Notes: generated from the letters alone by a model not told the origin. Shown: positions 22,554-32,388, counted from the stretch's first letter. The stretch is 64,000 bases of DNA from Arthrobacter sunyaminii (GCF_018866305.1 NZ_CP076456.1:1550001-1614000), one strand, 5' to 3'. Numbers and translations: made by a program.

Positions 22554-23906
22554 GTGACTTCTTCCAGCCCCGCAGCCGTCAGCACGTCCTTCCGAACCCT
22601 TGACCTGCGCGGCCGGCATCTGTCGACCGCGGCACTGAAACAGGCGATGCCGCGTGCGGAGACCACCACAGACGTGGCCTCCGACGCCGTCGCCGCCATC
22701 ATTGCCGACGTCCGCTCCCGCGGTTACAACGCGCTGAGCGAGCTGGCAGCCCGGTTTGACCGCGTGGAGCAGCACCGTCCGCTGGTTCCCCGCGCGGCGC
22801 TGAAGGAGGCCCTGCAGCAACTGGATCCTCAGGTCCGTGCGGCGCTGGAAGAATCCATCCGCCGCGCCCGGCTGTTTGCCGACGCCCAGCGCCCCCGGAA
22901 CACCGACCTGCAGATAGGGCCCGGTGCCAACGTGGCCCAGAAATGGATTCCGGTCCGCCGCGTGGGCCTGTACGTGCCCGGCGGCCTCGCCGTTTACCCG
23001 TCCTCGGTGATCATGAACGTTGTCCCCGCCCAGGCTGCCGGCGTCTCTTCGCTGGCTCTGGCTTCTCCGCCTCAGCCGGCCTTCGGCGGCCTGCCGCACC
23101 CCACCATCCTGGCAGCGGCAGAGCTGCTGGGTATTGAAGAGGTGTACGCCATGGGCGGCGCCCAGGCCATTGCTGCCTTCGCCTACGGTGTTCCCGCCGC
23201 GGGGGACAACCCCGAGCTGGAACCGGTGGATGTGGTCACCGGACCGGGCAACGTCTACGTGGCCACCGCCAAGCGCCTGGTGAAGGGCGTCGTGGGAATC
23301 GACGCAGAAGCCGGGCCCACCGAGATTGCCATCCTGGCCGATGCCGGGGCAGACGCCCGTCTGGTGGCCGCGGACCTGATCAGCCAGGCCGAGCACGACC
23401 CGAACGCCGCCTCGGTGCTCGTCACCGACTCCGCTGAGCTGGAGCAGCGGGTTCGGGAAGAACTGGACCGTCAGGTAGCGGCGACCCGCCACCGCGAGCG
23501 TGTCGCCACCGCACTGTCCGGTCCCCAGTCCGGGACCATCCTGGTGGACAACCTGGAGCAGGGCATCGAGGTCTGCAACGCCTACGGAGCCGAGCACCTG
23601 GAAATCCAGACAGCCAACGCGGAAGAAGCAGCTGCGCGCATCACCAGCGCCGGCGCCGTCTTTGTTGGCAGCTACAGCCCGGTCAGCTTGGGCGACTACT
23701 GCTCCGGCTCCAACCATGTGCTGCCCACGGCGGGCACTGCCGCCTTCTCTTCGGGCCTGAATGTAACCACCTTCATGCGCGCGATCCAGGTCATCAACTA
23801 TGACCGGGCTGCCCTGGCGGAAGTGAGCGGGCACGTGGTTGCTCTCTCCCGTGCAGAGGACCTGCCCGCGCACGGTGACGCCGTATCCGTGCGGTTTTCT
23901 TCCTGA
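22554..23906 (+). CDS. hisD: Histidinol dehydrogenase HisD
   Basis: HisD carries out the last two steps of histidine synthesis, oxidising L-histidinol to L-histidine with NAD and a zinc ion. Family motifs include [27 protein letters not shown] near residue 233, the active-site QAEHDP segment near residue 281, EHLEIQT near residue 345 and the C-terminal GSNHVLPT. Length is 450. No other his genes follow; nrdR is next, so it is separated from the rest of the pathway within this window. Confidence 0.95.
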   Translation: MTSSSPAAVSTSFRTLDLRGRHLSTAALKQAMPRAETTTDVASDAVAAIIADVRSRGYNALSELAARFDRVEQHRPLVPRAALKEALQQLDPQVRAALEESIRRARLFADAQRPRNTDLQIGPGANVAQKWIPVRRVGLYVPGGLAVYPSSVIMNVVPAQAAGVSSLALASPPQPAFGGLPHPTILAAAELLGIEEVYAMGGAQAIAAFAYGVPAAGDNPELEPVDVVTGPGNVYVATAKRLVKGVVGIDAEAGPTEIAILADAGADARLVAADLISQAEHDPNAASVLVTDSAELEQRVREELDRQVAATRHRERVATALSGPQSGTILVDNLEQGIEVCNAYGAEHLEIQTANAEEAAARITSAGAVFVGSYSPVSLGDYCSGSNHVLPTAGTAAFSSGLNVTTFMRAIQVINYDRAALAEVSGHVVALSRAEDLPAHGDAVSVRFSS

Positions 23907-23933
23907 GGCTGCGCCGACGCAGACGCCGAACCA

Positions 23934-23967
23934 CCATATGTAGTGCAGACCGGTACTACATATGGTG
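23934..23967 (+). promoter_or_regulatory. Tandem NrdR-type boxes in front of nrdR
   Basis: Two 12-base sites, CCATATGTAGTG (23934-23945) and CTACATATGGTG (23956-23967), fit most of the NrdR box pattern CwAtATaTwGtg. Their starts are 22 bases apart, close to two helical turns. Together they also form a 13-base inverted repeat (23932-23944 with 23955-23967). They end 8 bases before the proposed -35 of nrdR. Confidence 0.7.
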
Positions 23968-23975
23968 ACGAGCAG

Positions 23976-24005
23976 TTGGTGATGGGCCGTTCCGGACCCT
24001 AGAAT
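23976..24005 (+). promoter_or_regulatory. nrdR promoter
   Basis: TTGGTG (23976-23981), an 18-base spacer and TAGAAT (24000-24005) predict a start near 24012 and a leader of about 96 bases. Confidence 0.55.
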
Positions 24006-24107
24006 GAGTGCGCAGCCGGCGCCGTGCCGGTTTGTACGAGTTCCTTCCGGGGCTTAGCGGCAACAAGCTGCCGTCCCGGACCCTGGACCCCAGCGAAAGG
24101 ACACCGG

Positions 24108-24593
24108 ATGTACTGTCCGTTCTGCCGCAACGCTGATTCCCGCGTCGTGGACAGCCGCCTGGCCGAGGACGGCTCGGCCATCCGCCGCCGCCGCCAGTGC
24201 CCGGAGTGCGGCCGCAGGTTCAGCACTGTGGAGACCACCAGCCTGAGCGTTATCAAGCGGTCCGGTGTTGGGGAGCCGTTCAGCCGCGGGAAGGTGATCA
24301 ACGGCGTGCGCAAGGCGTGCCAGGGCCGGCCCGTGAGCGAAGATGACCTGGCCATGCTTGCGCAGGAGGTGGAGGAATCCATCCGCGCCAGCGGCGTGGC
24401 TGAAATTGATGCCCATGAGGTGGGCCTGGCCATTCTCAAACCTCTGCAGAAACTGGATCAGGTGGCCTACCTGCGTTTCGCTAGCGTCTATCAGGCCTTT
24501 GAGTCGCTGGAGGACTTTGAGGCCGCCATCGCTGTGCTGCGCCAGGATTCCCTGCACGGTTCGTCCGCTCCGGCAGGCTCCCGGGGCCGCTGA
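24108..24593 (+). CDS. nrdR: Ribonucleotide reductase repressor NrdR
   Basis: NrdR is an ATP/dATP-sensing zinc-ribbon repressor of ribonucleotide reductase genes. The protein starts MYCPFCRN, with zinc cysteines C3 and C6 and a second pair in [12 protein letters not shown]. The ATP-cone domain follows (about residues 49-139). The start at 24108 follows AAAGGA and gives the normal 161-residue protein; earlier in-frame GTG codons would add unrelated sequence. The boxes upstream suggest autoregulation. Confidence 0.96.
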   Translation: MYCPFCRNADSRVVDSRLAEDGSAIRRRRQCPECGRRFSTVETTSLSVIKRSGVGEPFSRGKVINGVRKACQGRPVSEDDLAMLAQEVEESIRASGVAEIDAHEVGLAILKPLQKLDQVAYLRFASVYQAFESLEDFEAAIAVLRQDSLHGSSAPAGSRGR

Positions 24594-24634
24594 CAGCGCT
24601 AAGTCGATTCTTTCTCCGCACGCGGACCAGGAGC

Positions 24635-24687
24635 GGCCATAAGAGAGGCGGCAGCAGGATAATCCTGCTGCCGCCTCTCTTATGGCC
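24635..24687. terminator. Bidirectional terminator between nrdR and ppgK
   Basis: A 26-base inverted repeat (24635-24660 with 24662-24687) is perfect around one central base, so in practice about 25 base pairs with a 3-base loop. It lies between the convergent nrdR and ppgK genes and can act in both directions. Confidence 0.85.
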
Positions 24688-24731
24688 GTCCCGGCTGTCC
24701 GGCGCCCGGCTCAGCTGATCCCGGCCAGTGT

Positions 24732-25535
24732 CTACTTAATGAATTTGAAGTGCAGGGCAGCCTGCAGTGCTGCGCCCACAATGCCGGCGTTGTTCTTGAG
24801 GTTGGCCGTGACCAGCGGGGTGCGGAGGTTCAGCAGCGGCAGGAAGTCCTCGCTGCGCTTGGAGATGCCGCCGCCCACCACAAAGAGGTCCGGCGAAAAC
24901 AGGAACTCCACATGGGAGAAGTACCGCTGCAGACGCTGCGCATATTCCTCCCAGCTGATGCCGTCGCGTTCCCGCGCCGAGGCTGAGGCCTTGGACTCGG
25001 CGTCGTGCCCGTCAATTTCCAGATGACCGAGTTCGGCGTTGGGAACCAGCATGCCCTTGTAGATCAGCGCCGAACCAATACCGGTGCCGAGGGTGATCAC
25101 CAGGACCGTGCCGTCCACCTCTCGGCCGGCGCCGTAGCGGGCCTCCGCCAGGCCTGCCGCATCGGCGTCGTTCATCACCTGGACGTCGCGGCCCAGCGCC
25201 TTGGTGAGCAGCGTGTCCACATCCGTATCAATCCAGCTGTTGTCCACATTGGCCGCGGACCGGGCAATGCCGTGGGAAATGATGGCCGGGAACGTGACAC
25301 CCACGGGGACGTCGGGTCCGGGGCCGCCCTTCCGGGAGGACAGTTCTTCGACAATCTGCGCCACGACGCCGGCTACCGCTTCGGGGGTGGCAGGCTGCGG
25401 GGTGGGAATGCGGTAACGGTCACCAATCAGCTTGCCCTTGGCCAGGTCGACGATGCCGCCCTTGATGCCAGTGCCCCCGATATCAATTCCAATGACGGCG
25501 TCGACATGCTTGTCGGACTTGTGCTTCTTGGCCAT
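24732..25535 (-). CDS. ppgK: Polyphosphate glucokinase
   Basis: A ROK-fold glucokinase that phosphorylates glucose with polyphosphate and/or ATP; actinobacterial relatives include the Arthrobacter glucomannokinase. GIDIGGTGIKGGIVDL is the phosphate-1 motif near residue 17, VMNDADAAGLAE carries the catalytic Asp near residue 121, and ITLGTGIGSALIY is the phosphate-2 loop. Length is 267. It starts 38 bases after map on the same strand with GGAG before the ATG, so the two probably share a transcript. Confidence 0.93.
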   Translation of the reverse strand: MAKKHKSDKHVDAVIGIDIGGTGIKGGIVDLAKGKLIGDRYRIPTPQPATPEAVAGVVAQIVEELSSRKGGPGPDVPVGVTFPAIISHGIARSAANVDNSWIDTDVDTLLTKALGRDVQVMNDADAAGLAEARYGAGREVDGTVLVITLGTGIGSALIYKGMLVPNAELGHLEIDGHDAESKASASARERDGISWEEYAQRLQRYFSHVEFLFSPDLFVVGGGISKRSEDFLPLLNLRTPLVTANLKNNAGIVGAALQAALHFKFIK

Positions 25536-25573
25536 GGGTTCTCCAGTAGTAGTTCTCAGCTCGGACTAACAGG

Positions 25574-26452
25574 TCAGGGAAGGGTCAGAACTTCGGCGCC
25601 GGAGTCCGTCACGAGCAGCGTGTGCTCAAACTGGGCGGTGCGTTTGCGGTCCTTGGTAAGGACGGTCCAGTTGTCATCCCACATGTCCCACTCAATGGTG
25701 CCGAGAGTGAGCATAGGTTCAATCGTAAACACCATTCCCGGTTCGATCAGCCTGCTGTAGGCGGGCGCGGCGTCGTAATGGGGAATGATCAGGCCGGTGT
25801 GGAAGGCTTCACCGACGCCGTGGCCGGTGAAGTCACGGACAACACCGTAACCGAAACGCTTGGCGTAGGACTCGATGGTGCGGCCGATGACGTTGATTTC
25901 CCGTCCCGGCATGACGGCCTTGATGGCACGGCGGAGGGATTCCTGCGTGCGCTCCACCAGCAGCCGGGACTCTTCATCCACGTCTCCCACGAGGAAGGTC
26001 CAGTTAGTATCCCCGTGCACGCCGTTGATGTACGCGGTGATGTCGATGTTGATGATGTCGCCGTCTTCCAGCACCGTAGTGTCCGGGATGCCGTGGCAGA
26101 TGACCTCGTTGACGGAGGAGCACAGCGACTTGGGGAAGCCGCGGTAGCCCAGCGTGGACGGGTAGGCGTGGTGGTCCAGGAGGAATTCATGGCCTATGCG
26201 GTCCAGCTCGTCCGTGGTGACGCCGGGGGCGATGTGCCTGCCCACTTCCACGATGGCCTGGGCGGCAATTTTTGAGGCCGCCCGGATCTTTTCGATGATT
26301 TCAGGGCTCTTGACCTCTGAACCGGTGAAGGGCGTGGGAGCTTCCCTGTCCACGTATTCCGGTCGCGGAATCGAGGCGGGAACCGGACGCCGCCGGCTCA
26401 CGATTCCCGGGGTGAGATGGCCAAGGGGTGCAGTGGCAACTGTGTGGGGCAT
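25574..26452 (-). CDS. map: Methionine aminopeptidase, type I
   Basis: Map removes the initiator Met from nascent proteins. The five metal ligands are in [27 protein letters not shown] motifs (Asp pair), TGHGVG (His), IEPM (Glu) and the final QFEHTLLV (Glu). An N-terminal extension of about 40 residues, with no clear targeting signal, precedes the catalytic domain. I chose the ATG at 26450-26452: a TAAGAT -10 lies 7 bases upstream, so the message is probably leaderless. The frame is open to 26539. Confidence 0.93.
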   Translation of the reverse strand: MPHTVATAPLGHLTPGIVSRRRPVPASIPRPEYVDREAPTPFTGSEVKSPEIIEKIRAASKIAAQAIVEVGRHIAPGVTTDELDRIGHEFLLDHHAYPSTLGYRGFPKSLCSSVNEVICHGIPDTTVLEDGDIINIDITAYINGVHGDTNWTFLVGDVDEESRLLVERTQESLRRAIKAVMPGREINVIGRTIESYAKRFGYGVVRDFTGHGVGEAFHTGLIIPHYDAAPAYSRLIEPGMVFTIEPMLTLGTIEWDMWDDNWTVLTKDRKRTAQFEHTLLVTDSGAEVLTLP

Positions 26453-26459
26453 ACCATCG

Positions 26460-26465
26460 ATCTTA
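26460..26465 (-). promoter_or_regulatory. -10 element for leaderless map
   Basis: On the minus strand TAAGAT ends 7 bases before the map ATG; there is no ribosome-binding site between them. Confidence 0.6.
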
Positions 26466-26582
26466 TCGCCGCACGGCTGTGCCGCGGCACGCCGTCCCCT
26501 CGGCCGGAGCTCCGGAACGTCTTTATGAGCACGGAGCAAAAGTTCTGGGAAGAAAACGCACCACGTTCAAGGAGATCCGACC

Positions 26583-26759
26583 ATGACCGAATACTGGTTC
26601 AACGTTGTCACGCACGAGGTTGAAAAGGGCCCCCAGTCCGACTGGACGAAACTGCTCGGCCCCTACAAAACAGAGGAAGAGGCGCAGTCAGCTCTTCTGA
26701 AGGTGCAGCAGCGCAACGAAGCCTGGGACAAAGAGGACGAAGAAAACCGCAGCTGGTAG
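26583..26759 (+). CDS. 58-residue SPOR-like small protein
   Basis: This small acidic protein begins MTEYWFNVVTHEVEKGPQ and contains a single short domain with LGPYKTEEEAQSALLKV, which resembles one half of a SPOR/DUF-type fold seen in small actinobacterial proteins. It has no signal peptide or membrane segment. A strong AAGGAG ribosome-binding site precedes the ATG by 8 bases, which supports a real gene. It lies between the divergent map promoter and the convergent panB. The function is unknown. Confidence 0.75.
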   Translation: MTEYWFNVVTHEVEKGPQSDWTKLLGPYKTEEEAQSALLKVQQRNEAWDKEDEENRSW

Positions 26760-26795
26760 CGGCTCCCGCCGCGGGCGGGCCAAGAACCTCACCGG

Positions 26796-27683
26796 CTAAA
26801 AGCTGTGCTCCGGGCCGGGAAAGGTTCCGCTGCGCACTTCGTCCGCATAGCTCCGGGCAGCAGCTGCCAGTACTGAACGGACGTCCGCGAACGCCTTGAC
26901 GAACCGCGGCTGCTTGCCGCTGCGCAGGCCTGCCATGTCCTGCCAGACAAGGACCTGTCCGGTGGTGGCGTTGCCGGCGCCGATGCCGATGGTGGGAACC
27001 GCGACGGCGGCATCCACCTCGGCAGCGACATCGGCCGGCACCATTTCCATCAGGACACAGAAGGCGCCCGCTTCGGCCAGGGCGGCGGCGTCGTCGAGCA
27101 CTGTGTGCCGGGCGTTCCCGCGCCCCTGTACCCGGTAGCCGCCCAGGGCATGCTCACTCTGCGGCGTGAAGCCCACGTGGGCCATGACGGGGATCCCTGC
27201 CGCCGCCAGGGCCCGGACGTGCGGCGCGTAAGCGGCCCCGCCCTCCAGCTTGACGGCGTGCACCAACCCCTCTTTGAGCAGCCGTATCGAGGATTCCACG
27301 GCCTGTGCGGGGGAGACCTCGTAGGAGCCGAAGGGCAGGTCGCAGACCACCAGGGCGCGGATGGCTCCCGCCGTGACGGAGCGGGCGAACACGAGCATCT
27401 CATCCAGTGTGATGGGCAGCGTGGTGGCGTGGCCCATGACATTGTTGGCGGCCGAATCACCCACCAAGAGCACCTCGATGCCGGCCTCGTCAAAGATGGC
27501 GGCGGTGTATTGGTCGTAAGCGGTGAGCATCGCAAAGTGCTCCCCTGAGTTCTTGAACTGCTGCAGGTGCGGGATGCGGATCCGGCGGGGCGTGGACGGG
27601 TTCGCAGGATCCCCGGGGGTGCCGGAAAGCGGCGGGCTCCCGGGATCCGGCGCGTACGGAGCGGACTGTTGCGCATCGGTCAT
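26796..27683 (-). CDS. panB: Ketopantoate hydroxymethyltransferase PanB
   Basis: PanB makes ketopantoate from alpha-ketoisovalerate and methylenetetrahydrofolate in the pantothenate pathway. [19 protein letters not shown] carries the Mg-binding Asp near residue 85, and KLEGG and AHVGFTPQ are further family motifs; [17 protein letters not shown] lies near residue 234. A 35-residue Pro-rich N-terminal extension precedes the barrel. On the minus strand a TAGTAC lies 9 bases before the ATG, so the leader is at most a few bases. Confidence 0.94.
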   Translation of the reverse strand: MTDAQQSAPYAPDPGSPPLSGTPGDPANPSTPRRIRIPHLQQFKNSGEHFAMLTAYDQYTAAIFDEAGIEVLLVGDSAANNVMGHATTLPITLDEMLVFARSVTAGAIRALVVCDLPFGSYEVSPAQAVESSIRLLKEGLVHAVKLEGGAAYAPHVRALAAAGIPVMAHVGFTPQSEHALGGYRVQGRGNARHTVLDDAAALAEAGAFCVLMEMVPADVAAEVDAAVAVPTIGIGAGNATTGQVLVWQDMAGLRSGKQPRFVKAFADVRSVLAAAARSYADEVRSGTFPGPEHSF

Positions 27684-27824
27684 GACCTGAGCGTACTAAA
27701 CACGCGCGGCGTTGCCGCCGTTCTCCCGAAAGCCGCCGGTGTCCGCCGTAACGCAGGGTCCCCTTCAGGGCCTGCGGCGGCAAAAGGCCCGAGGATGGGT
27801 AGAGTGAACCCAGGCTTGTAATAC

Positions 27825-27856
27825 TGGGACGGCACCGGAGGATCCGGGCCGTCCCA
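27825..27856 (+). promoter_or_regulatory. Long stem-loop in the glnA2 leader
   Basis: Nine base pairs (27825-27833 with 27848-27856) continue into five more (CCGGA 27835-27839 with TCCGG 27843-27847) with one bulged A and a 3-base loop. A candidate -10 TAGAGT is at 27800-27805. There is no U-run; the hairpin ends 23 bases before the start codon. As panB is divergent, it belongs to glnA2, not to an upstream gene. Confidence 0.6.
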
Positions 27857-27879
27857 CCGTCTGAAGAAAGAGGGTAGGG

Positions 27880-29220
27880 ATGAACCGCCAGCAGGAATTC
27901 GTTTTGCGCACCATTGAAGAGCGAGACGTCCGGTTTGTGCGGTTGTGGTTCACCGATGTTGTGGGCACGCTGAAGTCCGTAGCCCTGGCCCCGGCCGAAG
28001 TCGAAGGCGCGTTTGAAGAGGGTCTGGGGTTCGACGGGTCCTCCATTGAGGGACTGGCACGCGTTTTTGAATCAGACATGCTGGCCCAGCCGGATCCGTC
28101 CACCTTCCAGATCCTTCCCTGGCGCGGAGACTCCGAGCAGACCTCGCGCATGTTCTGCGACATCCTCACCCCCGACGGCCAGCCCTCGGCGGCGGATCCC
28201 CGCAACGTGCTCAAGCGGCAGCTCGCCAAGGCCGCGGACATGGGCTTCACCTGCTACACGCACCCCGAGATTGAGTTCTACCTGCTGAAGTCCGATGAGC
28301 TCGGGCCCGACGGCGAACCCGTCCCCGTAGACCGCGCCGGCTACTTTGACCACGTGCCCGGCGGCGTGGCCCAGGACTTCCGCCGCACCGCGGTGTCCAT
28401 GCTGGAAGCCGTAGGCATCTCGGTGGAGTTCAGCCACCACGAGGCCGGCCCCGGCCAAAACGAGATTGACCTGCGGTACGCGGATGCCCTGCAGACGGCA
28501 GACAACATCATGACGTTCCGCACCGTGGTCAAGGAAGTGGCCCTGACCACCAACTGCTACGCCACGTTCATGCCCAAGCCGTTCTCGGATCATCCCGGTT
28601 CCGGGATGCACACGCACCTGTCCCTGTTCGAAGGCGACACCAACGCGTTCTTCGAAGCCGGCGCCGAGTACCAGCTGTCCCGCACCGCCCGCCAGTTCAT
28701 TGCCGGCATCCTGCGGCACGCACCGGAATTCACTGCCGTCACGAACCAGTTCGTGAATTCCTACAAGCGCCTGTGGGGCGGCGGGGAGGCGCCCAGCTAC
28801 GTGTCCTGGGGCCACAACAACCGTTCCGCGCTGGTCCGGGTGCCGCTGTACAAGCCGGGCAAGGGCCAGTCAGCGCGGATTGAATACCGCGGCATCGACT
28901 CCGCAGCCAACCCGTACCTGTCCTACGCCGTCCTGCTCGGTGCCGGGCTCAAGGGCATCGAAGAAGGCTACGAGCTTCCCGCCGGTGCCGAGGATGACAT
29001 TGAGAGCCTCTCGGCTGCCGAACGCCGCGCCATGGGCCTGGATCCGCTGCCGGCATCCCTGCATGACGCTGTCCGGGCGATGGAAGAGTCTGAACTGGTG
29101 GCCGAGATCCTCGGTGAGCAGGTCTTTGAGAACTTCCTGCGCAACAAGCGTGCCGAATGGAACGAGTACCGCCAGCACGTCACCCAGTTTGAGCTGAAGA
29201 AGAACCTGGGCATTCTCTAG
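27880..29220 (+). CDS. glnA2: Glutamine synthetase GlnA2 (type I, not adenylylation-type)
   Basis: This is a type I glutamine synthetase, forming glutamine from glutamate, ammonia and ATP in a dodecamer. The GFDGSSIEG metal/substrate loop, NEIDLRYADAL, the ATP region KPFSDHPGSGMHTHLSLF and IEYRGIDSAANPYL are present. The adenylylation segment NLYxLPPEE is absent: the matching stretch reads EEGYELPAGAEDD. That and the glnE neighbour identify the GlnA2 lineage, which in M. tuberculosis also precedes glnE. Length 446. GGGTAGGG is the ribosome-binding site. Confidence 0.93.
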   Translation: MNRQQEFVLRTIEERDVRFVRLWFTDVVGTLKSVALAPAEVEGAFEEGLGFDGSSIEGLARVFESDMLAQPDPSTFQILPWRGDSEQTSRMFCDILTPDGQPSAADPRNVLKRQLAKAADMGFTCYTHPEIEFYLLKSDELGPDGEPVPVDRAGYFDHVPGGVAQDFRRTAVSMLEAVGISVEFSHHEAGPGQNEIDLRYADALQTADNIMTFRTVVKEVALTTNCYATFMPKPFSDHPGSGMHTHLSLFEGDTNAFFEAGAEYQLSRTARQFIAGILRHAPEFTAVTNQFVNSYKRLWGGGEAPSYVSWGHNNRSALVRVPLYKPGKGQSARIEYRGIDSAANPYLSYAVLLGAGLKGIEEGYELPAGAEDDIESLSAAERRAMGLDPLPASLHDAVRAMEESELVAEILGEQVFENFLRNKRAEWNEYRQHVTQFELKKNLGIL

Positions 29221-29236
29221 AGATGGAGGTCCTCGC

Positions 29237-32200
29237 GTGAGTCTCACCCGCCGGCTGATCGCCGCAGGCTTCAGCGACCTGGACAAAAGCAGCCGTTTCC
29301 TGCAGGCTCCCGAGCTGGAGGGGCTTGATGAGCAGGCGCTGTTTACCGGGTTCCTGCAGGCCGCGGATCCGGATATGGCGCTGCAGTCGCTGGTCCGGCT
29401 GCTGGACCGCGTTCCCTCGCTGCGGGAGCTGGTTGAGGCGGGCGAACAGGAAAGCGAAGCCCTCTTCAGGCTCCTGGGTGCTTCAGAGGCGCTGGGAGAG
29501 TTCCTGATGCGCCACCCTGAGGCAGCGGACAGCCTGCGGGCTCCGCTGCGTGCCGAACCCGCGGAGGTGCCCGGGGACACCCTGCGGACGTCGCTGCTGG
29601 AATCCGTCAAGGCCGGTACCGGGACTGCACCGGTGGCCGGACTGACGGGAACGGAAGCCTACGTTGCCCTGCGGACCAGATACCGCAGGCACCTGCTGGA
29701 CCTTGCCGTGCGGGACCTTGGCTCCGCCTCGCCCACCGACGTGCTGCCCGCCGTCGGACGCGAGCTCGCAGACCTTGCGGGTGCCGCTCTGGAGGCGGCG
29801 CTGGCTGTCTCGCGTGCCGAGCTGGCCACCAGCTACCCGGCAGAGGACATTTCCCGGGTGCGCCTTGCCGTCATCGCCATGGGCAAAGCCGGTGCGCGGG
29901 AACTCAACTACATCTCCGACGTCGATGTCATCTACGTGATGGAGGCTCCGGGGCTGGACGAGACGCTCGCGTCGCGGATAGGAACCGCTCTGGCGGCCGG
30001 GATCTCCCGTGCCATCAACGCCTCCGCCCCCGAGCCGGGGCTGTGGGAAGTGGACACCAACCTGCGGCCCGAGGGCAAGGACGGGCCCCTGGTGCGCACC
30101 CTCGACTCACACCTGAGTTACTACTCGCGCTGGGCGCACACCTGGGAGTTCCAGGCGCTGCTCAAGGCCCGTGCCGCGGCAGGGGACCCGGACCTCGGCC
30201 GCCGGTATGAGGAGGCAGTGGCGCCGCTGATCTGGTCCAGCACCGAGCGCGAGGGCTTCGTGGAAGCCGTGCAGGCGATGCGCCGCCGGGTCACCGACAA
30301 CATTCCCGCCCACGAAGAAGCCCGGCAGCTGAAGCTGGGCAGCGGCGGTCTGCGCGACGTCGAATTCACCGTCCAGCTCCTCCAGCTGGTCCACGGGCGG
30401 ACCGATGAAACCCTGCGCGTCCGCAGTACGACGGCGGCCATCGCGGCGCTGAGCGAGGGCGGCTACATCGGACGCACCGATGCCGTGGACCTGGATGCCG
30501 CCTACCGGTACCTGCGCGTGCTCGAACACAGGATCCAGTTGGTGCACATGCGGCGCACGCATCTGATGCCGGAGTCCGAAGCGGCCCTGCGGGCACTGGC
30601 CAAGGCCGCCAGCGGATCGCTGGCCGCGGGGCGTCCCACGGCGGAACGGCTCACCGAGACCTGGCAGCGCACCAAGCGGCTGGTGCGCCGTCTCCACGAG
30701 AGCATCTTCTACCGGCCGCTGCTGAACACGGCATCGAACCTCAGCGCGGACGAGGTACGTCTTACGCCGACAGCCGCGCAGGCCAGGCTGGCTGCCCTGG
30801 GCTATGCGGACCCCAAGGGGGCCATGCGGCACATCGAGGCGCTGACCACCGGCATCAGCCGCCGTGCTGCCCTGCAGCGCCAGCTCCTGCCCGTGCTGCT
30901 GGGCTGGCTCGCCGACGGGGTGGATCCCGACGCCGGCCTGCTGGGCTTCCGGCGCCTCAGCGAATCGCTGGGAGAGACCCACTGGTACCTGGGAATGCTG
31001 CGCGACTCGTCAGCCGCGGGGGAGCGGCTGTGCTCCATCCTGTCCTCCAGCAGGTTCATCACCGATTTGCTGGAGGTCTCGCCGGAGGCCACGGCCTGGC
31101 TGGACACTGATAAATTCCTGGTCCCAATGACCTTCGACGCGCAATGGCAGGAAATCCGGTCGAAGATGTCCCGCCATCCCAAACCGCAGGAGGCCATGCG
31201 GCTGATCCGGCTGATCCGCCGGCGCGAGATGCTGCGGATTGCGCTTGCCGACAGCGCATGCCTGCTTACCCAGGAAGAGGTGGGCCAGGCGCTCGCTGAC
31301 GCGGACCGGGCTGCGGTCCTGGGGGCACTGCACGTTGCCGAAGGCGCAGTGCTGGAGCAGGAGGAGAAGCTCACCGACATGCTGGTGGTGGCCATGGGCA
31401 GGCAGGGCGGGCGGGAAATCGGCTACGGATCCGATGCAGATGTCCTGTACGTCCACCGGGCGCTGCCCGGCGCGGATCCCGGGGCTGCACAGTCCCAGGC
31501 CGAGCGCATTGTCGGGCAGCTCTCGGCCCTGTTGCAGCAGCCGTGCACGCCTGCCATCCTGGCAGAGAAAGTGCTGGTCCTGGATGCCGGCCTGCGCCCG
31601 GAAGGACGCAACGGGCCGCTGGTCCGCAGCCTGGGGTCCTACCGCGAGTACTACAGCCGCTGGTCGCTGATCTGGGAAGCGCAGGCACTGCTGCGGGCCC
31701 GGCCCATGGCCGGCAGCGACGACCTCGCCGCCGACTTTATCGACCTGATCGACCCGATCCGCTATTCGGCGGGTGTCAGTGAGCACGACATTGTGGAAAT
31801 CCGGCGCATCAAAGCGCGCGTGGAAAACGAACGCCTGCCGCGCGGTGCCGATCCCTCGCGGCAGCTCAAGCTCGGCCGCGGGGCGCTCAGCGACGTCGAG
31901 TGGCTGGTGCAGCTGCTGCAGCTTGAACACGCCGGCACCCATCCTGAACTGCGCACCACATCCACGCTCCCGGCACTGGATGCCATTGCTGCGGCGGGTC
32001 TGATTCCCGAGGCGGACACAGCGATCCTCCGTGAAGCCTGGCTGCTGGCCAGCAGGATCCGCAGCGCCAATGTCATCAGGGGCGGACGTTACCCCGACGT
32101 GTTGCCTTCCTCACGCCAGGAACTGGAAGCTGTTGCCCGCTGGTGCGGTTACGGGGCGGGACAGGGCGGCGTTCTGGAGGAGGATTACCTGCGGATCACG

Positions 32201-32254
32201 CGCCGATCAAGGGCAGTTTTTGAGCGCTGGTTCTACGGCTACAGCACGCACTGA
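29237..32254 (+). CDS. glnE: Glutamine synthetase adenylyltransferase GlnE
   Basis: GlnE attaches AMP to, and removes it from, the regulatory tyrosine of adenylylatable glutamine synthetase, here most likely the glnA1 product. Two nucleotidyltransferase cores are visible: GKAGARELNYISDVDVIYV near residues 214-232 (deadenylylase) and GRQGGREIGYGSDADVLYV near 721-739 (adenylylase), each with the paired Asp motif. Length 1005 is normal. It starts 16 bases after glnA2 behind a GGAGG, so they form an operon. Confidence 0.95.
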   Translation: MSLTRRLIAAGFSDLDKSSRFLQAPELEGLDEQALFTGFLQAADPDMALQSLVRLLDRVPSLRELVEAGEQESEALFRLLGASEALGEFLMRHPEAADSLRAPLRAEPAEVPGDTLRTSLLESVKAGTGTAPVAGLTGTEAYVALRTRYRRHLLDLAVRDLGSASPTDVLPAVGRELADLAGAALEAALAVSRAELATSYPAEDISRVRLAVIAMGKAGARELNYISDVDVIYVMEAPGLDETLASRIGTALAAGISRAINASAPEPGLWEVDTNLRPEGKDGPLVRTLDSHLSYYSRWAHTWEFQALLKARAAAGDPDLGRRYEEAVAPLIWSSTEREGFVEAVQAMRRRVTDNIPAHEEARQLKLGSGGLRDVEFTVQLLQLVHGRTDETLRVRSTTAAIAALSEGGYIGRTDAVDLDAAYRYLRVLEHRIQLVHMRRTHLMPESEAALRALAKAASGSLAAGRPTAERLTETWQRTKRLVRRLHESIFYRPLLNTASNLSADEVRLTPTAAQARLAALGYADPKGAMRHIEALTTGISRRAALQRQLLPVLLGWLADGVDPDAGLLGFRRLSESLGETHWYLGMLRDSSAAGERLCSILSSSRFITDLLEVSPEATAWLDTDKFLVPMTFDAQWQEIRSKMSRHPKPQEAMRLIRLIRRREMLRIALADSACLLTQEEVGQALADADRAAVLGALHVAEGAVLEQEEKLTDMLVVAMGRQGGREIGYGSDADVLYVHRALPGADPGAAQSQAERIVGQLSALLQQPCTPAILAEKVLVLDAGLRPEGRNGPLVRSLGSYREYYSRWSLIWEAQALLRARPMAGSDDLAADFIDLIDPIRYSAGVSEHDIVEIRRIKARVENERLPRGADPSRQLKLGRGALSDVEWLVQLLQLEHAGTHPELRTTSTLPALDAIAAAGLIPEADTAILREAWLLASRIRSANVIRGGRYPDVLPSSRQELEAVARWCGYGAGQGGVLEEDYLRITRRSRAVFERWFYGYSTH

Positions 32255-32323
32255 CACCTGCTTCGACGGCGGGCGAATCCCGGCCCGCCGCACTCCCGGT
32301 TAGTTCCTGAGCTCCCCGCTGGG

Positions 32324-32361
32324 TAGGCTCTATGAGGCATTATCGGCATTTCTGTGCCGAT
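32324..32361 (+). promoter_or_regulatory. Promoter and leader hairpin of the amino-acid transporter
   Basis: TAGGCT (32324-32329) is a candidate -10 with a start near 32336. The short leader then contains a 7-base-pair hairpin, ATCGGCA (32342-32348) with TGCCGAT (32355-32361) and a 6-base loop. No GlnR-like repeat is visible here. Confidence 0.45.
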
Positions 32362-32388
32362 TCGGAACATCTAGGAGACGTTTTCACC

